From an uncultured bacterium (GTDB taxonomy: Bacteria; Bacillota_A; Clostridia; Lachnospirales; Lachnospiraceae), in assembly GCA_905215045.1 (NCBI GenBank), contig CAJMOO010000094.1, positions 1 through 7,007 of the forward strand: 7,007 bases of DNA. The letters run 5' to 3'. Shown here piece after piece: positions 5,079 to 7,007 of the stretch. The position numbers and the translations under genes are program-made. The notes under the pieces are model-generated. The model saw only the letters and a list, made by a program, of their open reading frames with translations, did not search any database and was not told the DNA's origin. Within the stretch, counting starts at the first letter, position 1; each line of letters opens with the position of its first letter.

Positions 5079-6406
5079 AAGATCTGACAAAAGGAAAGAT
5101 TTCAACATTGATCTTAGGATTTGCGATTCCAGTATTTTTAGGAAACTTATTACAGCTTACATACAGTCTTGCTGATACAAGAATTGTCGGAAGTTTTCTT
5201 GGAGAGCGATCACTTGCTGCAGTTGGTGCAACGACAACGATCAGTAATTTGATCGTTGGTTTCTTATTAGGTCTGGCCAATGGATTTGCGATTATTACAG
5301 CGCAGAAATTTGGAGCAGGTGATAAAAAGAGAGTTCGAAGATCATTTGCGATCGCACTTGTGTTAGGAGTGATCGTTTCTGCTATTTTAATCTTGATCGG
5401 AACGGTATTTATTAATCCGATTTTAAGATTTTTGAATGTTCCAGGTAAATTATTTATCGAAGCAAAACAATATATACTGATCATTATCATTGGCTTATGG
5501 GTCACGATGTTTTATGATATTTTGATGGCGGTGATGCGTGCCATCGGAGATACGTTAACACCATTATTGATCCTTGCGATTTCTGTAGGATTAAATATCG
5601 TACTGGATCTTTTATTTGTTGCCGTATGGAAAACGGGAACATGGGGTGCGGCAGCAGCAACTGTGTTGGCACAGTTTATCGCATTGATTATTTGCTGCTT
5701 TTATATGATTCATAAGTACGAATTATTACGTCTGAATAAAAATGATTTTAAAGATCTGGAATCTAAAATGATCAAAGAAATGCTGGCGACAGGAATGTCC
5801 ATGGGATTTATGAGTTCTCTTGTGAACATTGGATCACTTACATTACAGACAGCGATCAATAAGCTTGGGCAGGAAATTATCGTAGCCCATACAGCGGCAA
5901 GAAAGATCACAGAAATATATATGATCATGTTCAGTGTCTTTGGCCAGACGATGGCAACATTCTGTGGTCAGAATATGGGAGCTGGGAAAGTTGACAGAAT
6001 TAAGAAAGGTATGAAACTAGCGATCATTTATACATGTGTCTGGTCAACTTTTGCAATGATCGCAAGTTATACGATCGGACCGCAGTTAGTCCATATGGTT
6101 ACAGGAAGTCACAAAGATGTAGTCATTGTAAATGCAACAAATTACCTGAAGTTTAATACGATCTTTTATTATGTGCCAGCGGTCATCAGCATAGTAAGAA
6201 ATGTTATGCAAGGAATCGGGGATCAGATCACACCATTAGTATCCAGTGGATTAGAAATGGTCGGAAAAGTGGTGATCGCATTTACATTAGTTCCTTTGAT
6301 GGGATATGCAGGTGTTATCGTAGCAGAACCAATCGTATGGTTTATCATGGTTATTCCATTGATCGTACAGATCATAAGAACACCGAAATTAAAAGCAAAT
6401 AAATAA
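5075..6406 (+). CDS. MATE-family multidrug/cation antiporter
   Basis: This 443-residue inner-membrane transporter has about 12 hydrophobic segments in two MatE repeats. The pseudo-symmetry is visible: AQKFGAGDKKRVR (76-88) against GQNMGAGKVDRIK (298-310), and AIGDTLTPLL (156-165) against GIGDQITPLV (380-389). Such proteins export cationic drugs or metabolites using sodium or proton gradients; the ion and substrate cannot be told here. Length and the KDLTKGKIS...P.F.GNLLQ N-terminus fit the clostridial MATE group near NorM/DinF. The start is ATG 5075 with GGAGG at 5063-5067, overlapping the 75-aa gene's stop by four bases. It is followed by the bidirectional terminator. The frame appears intact, with no missing segment. 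Confidence 0.95.
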   Translation: MKDLTKGKISTLILGFAIPVFLGNLLQLTYSLADTRIVGSFLGERSLAAVGATTTISNLIVGFLLGLANGFAIITAQKFGAGDKKRVRRSFAIALVLGVIVSAILILIGTVFINPILRFLNVPGKLFIEAKQYILIIIIGLWVTMFYDILMAVMRAIGDTLTPLLILAISVGLNIVLDLLFVAVWKTGTWGAAAATVLAQFIALIICCFYMIHKYELLRLNKNDFKDLESKMIKEMLATGMSMGFMSSLVNIGSLTLQTAINKLGQEIIVAHTAARKITEIYMIMFSVFGQTMATFCGQNMGAGKVDRIKKGMKLAIIYTCVWSTFAMIASYTIGPQLVHMVTGSHKDVVIVNATNYLKFNTIFYYVPAVISIVRNVMQGIGDQITPLVSSGLEMVGKVVIAFTLVPLMGYAGVIVAEPIVWFIMVIPLIVQIIRTPKLKANK

Positions 6407-6411
6407 AACCC

Positions 6412-6448
6412 AAAAAGCGGAGAATCCATAAAAGGATCTCCGCTTTCT
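6412..6448. terminator. Bidirectional terminator between MATE gene and gdhA
   Basis: AAAGCGGAGAATCC (6414-6427) pairs with GGATCTCCGCTTT (6434-6446) with one bulged A, around an ATAAAA loop. On the + strand CTTTCT ends the stem. On the - strand the stem runs into CTTTTTGGGTTTT, a better T-tract, so it serves gdhA at least as well as the MATE gene. Confidence 0.88.
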
Positions 6449-6473
6449 ACATACACATGACATTATTTTAATT

Positions 6474-6499
6474 GAACATTCCGTCCCACGGGAACATTC
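6474..6499 (+). repeat. Short direct repeat GAACATTC in gdhA 3' region
   Basis: GAACATTC occurs at 6474-6481 and 6492-6499, separated by CGTCCCACGG, in the 3' untranslated region of gdhA. No function can be assigned and it may be chance. Confidence 0.35.
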
Positions 6500-6516
6500 T
6501 TCTTTCTTCTTAAGGA

Positions 6517-7007
6517 TTAAACAATACCCTGAGCTGTCATTGCATCTACGACTTTCTCGAATCCTGCAATGTTAGCACCAGCTACATAGTTTCCTTCCAT
6601 TCCGTAACGTTTTGCAGCGTCATCTAAGTTGTGGAAAATGTTAACCATGATGTTCTGTAATTTTCCATCAACTTCTTCGAATGTCCAGCTTAATCTCTCG
6701 CTGTTCTGAGACATTTCAAGAGCAGATGTAGCAACTCCACCAGCGTTAGAAGCTTTACCAGGTGCGAATAAGATTCCGTTTTTCTGTAAGTATTCTGTAG
6801 CTTCTAATGTAGTAGGCATGTTAGCACCCTCTGCAACTGCATAACATCCATTAGCTACTAACTGTTTTGCATCTTCTAAGTGTAATTCGTTCTGAGTTGC
6901 ACATGGAAGAGCAATGTCAACAGGAATAGACCAAACTCCTCTTCCTTCGTGATATTCAGCACTTGGACGAGCAGCAGCGTATTCTGTTAAACGAGCACGT
7001 TTTACTT
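6517..7007 (-). CDS. gdhA: NADP-type glutamate dehydrogenase, C-terminal part
   Basis: The - strand frame is open from the right edge to TAA at 6519-6517, giving the last 163 residues of a protein normally about 445 long. It interconverts 2-oxoglutarate plus ammonia and glutamate in the cytoplasm as a hexamer. The Rossmann-domain segment SIPVDIALPCATQNEL is followed by CYAVAEGANMPTTLEATEYL, FAPGKASNAGGVATSALEMSQNSERLSW and the terminal GNYVAGANIAGFEKVVDAMTAQGIV. PCATQNE, GANMPTT and KA.NAGGV..S..EMSQN are hallmarks of the hexameric family that includes clostridial and E. coli GdhA. The frame continues to the window edge without a stop, so the ATG at 6819 is internal, not the start. NADP preference is inferred from overall similarity, since the cofactor-specific region is outside the window. 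Confidence 0.96.
   Translation of the reverse strand, partial: VKRARLTEYAAARPSAEYHEGRGVWSIPVDIALPCATQNELHLEDAKQLVANGCYAVAEGANMPTTLEATEYLQKNGILFAPGKASNAGGVATSALEMSQNSERLSWTFEEVDGKLQNIMVNIFHNLDDAAKRYGMEGNYVAGANIAGFEKVVDAMTAQGIV

Noticed and set aside
4978..5505. Open frame of 175 codons on the - strand opposite the MATE gene
   Set aside because: It is a shadow of the membrane-protein coding sequence; the + strand frame carries unmistakable MATE motifs.

Overview
The window reads as a chromosomal stretch from a low-GC, anaerobic Firmicute, most likely a Lachnospiraceae-type gut Clostridium. This is inferred from the AT-rich, A/G-biased coding strand, strong AGGAGG-type ribosome binding sites, GTG starts, and a GdhA tail that resembles the hexameric clostridial glutamate dehydrogenase. 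No species can be named from the sequence alone. Most of the window is ordinary chromosomal content, and I do not see a convincing new defence or mobile system in it.

Layout: (1) positions 3-233 hold the 3' end of an unidentified + strand gene. (2) An extended -10 promoter near 277-285 precedes a two-gene unit, yqeY (325-771) and a nicotinamidase-like cysteine hydrolase (768-1301), joined by an ATGA overlap and closed by a terminator at 1314-1341. (3) Positions 1352-2038 hold a decayed copy of an Rpn-type PD-(D/E)XK recombination-promoting nuclease / putative transposase. It has lost its N-terminus and start and is split by one in-frame TAA at 1679-1681. A long hairpin terminator lies at 2066-2115. 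(4) Positions 2118-4696 hold a self-contained ABC transporter operon: a YtrA-type GntR regulator, an ATPase and two related ABC-2 permeases. Its promoter carries an ACTGTA-type operator over the -10 box. (5) After a large AT-rich hairpin (4749-4807) come a 75-residue acidic protein of unknown function and a MATE-family efflux transporter, coupled by an ATGA overlap. (6) A bidirectional terminator at 6412-6448 separates the MATE gene from the convergent gdhA, whose C-terminal 163 codons run off the right edge on the - strand.

Working together: the GntR/ABC unit looks like an autoregulated export or envelope-stress module, in which an effector would release the regulator from the operator and induce the pump. 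The MATE protein is a second, separate exporter with an uncharacterised small partner. The YqeY/nicotinamidase pair is housekeeping, with the hydrolase probably feeding nicotinate into NAD salvage. GdhA links ammonia assimilation to 2-oxoglutarate. The most useful leads are the three-half-site operator, the unexplained 75-aa protein with its unusual hairpin leader, and the Rpn remnant.
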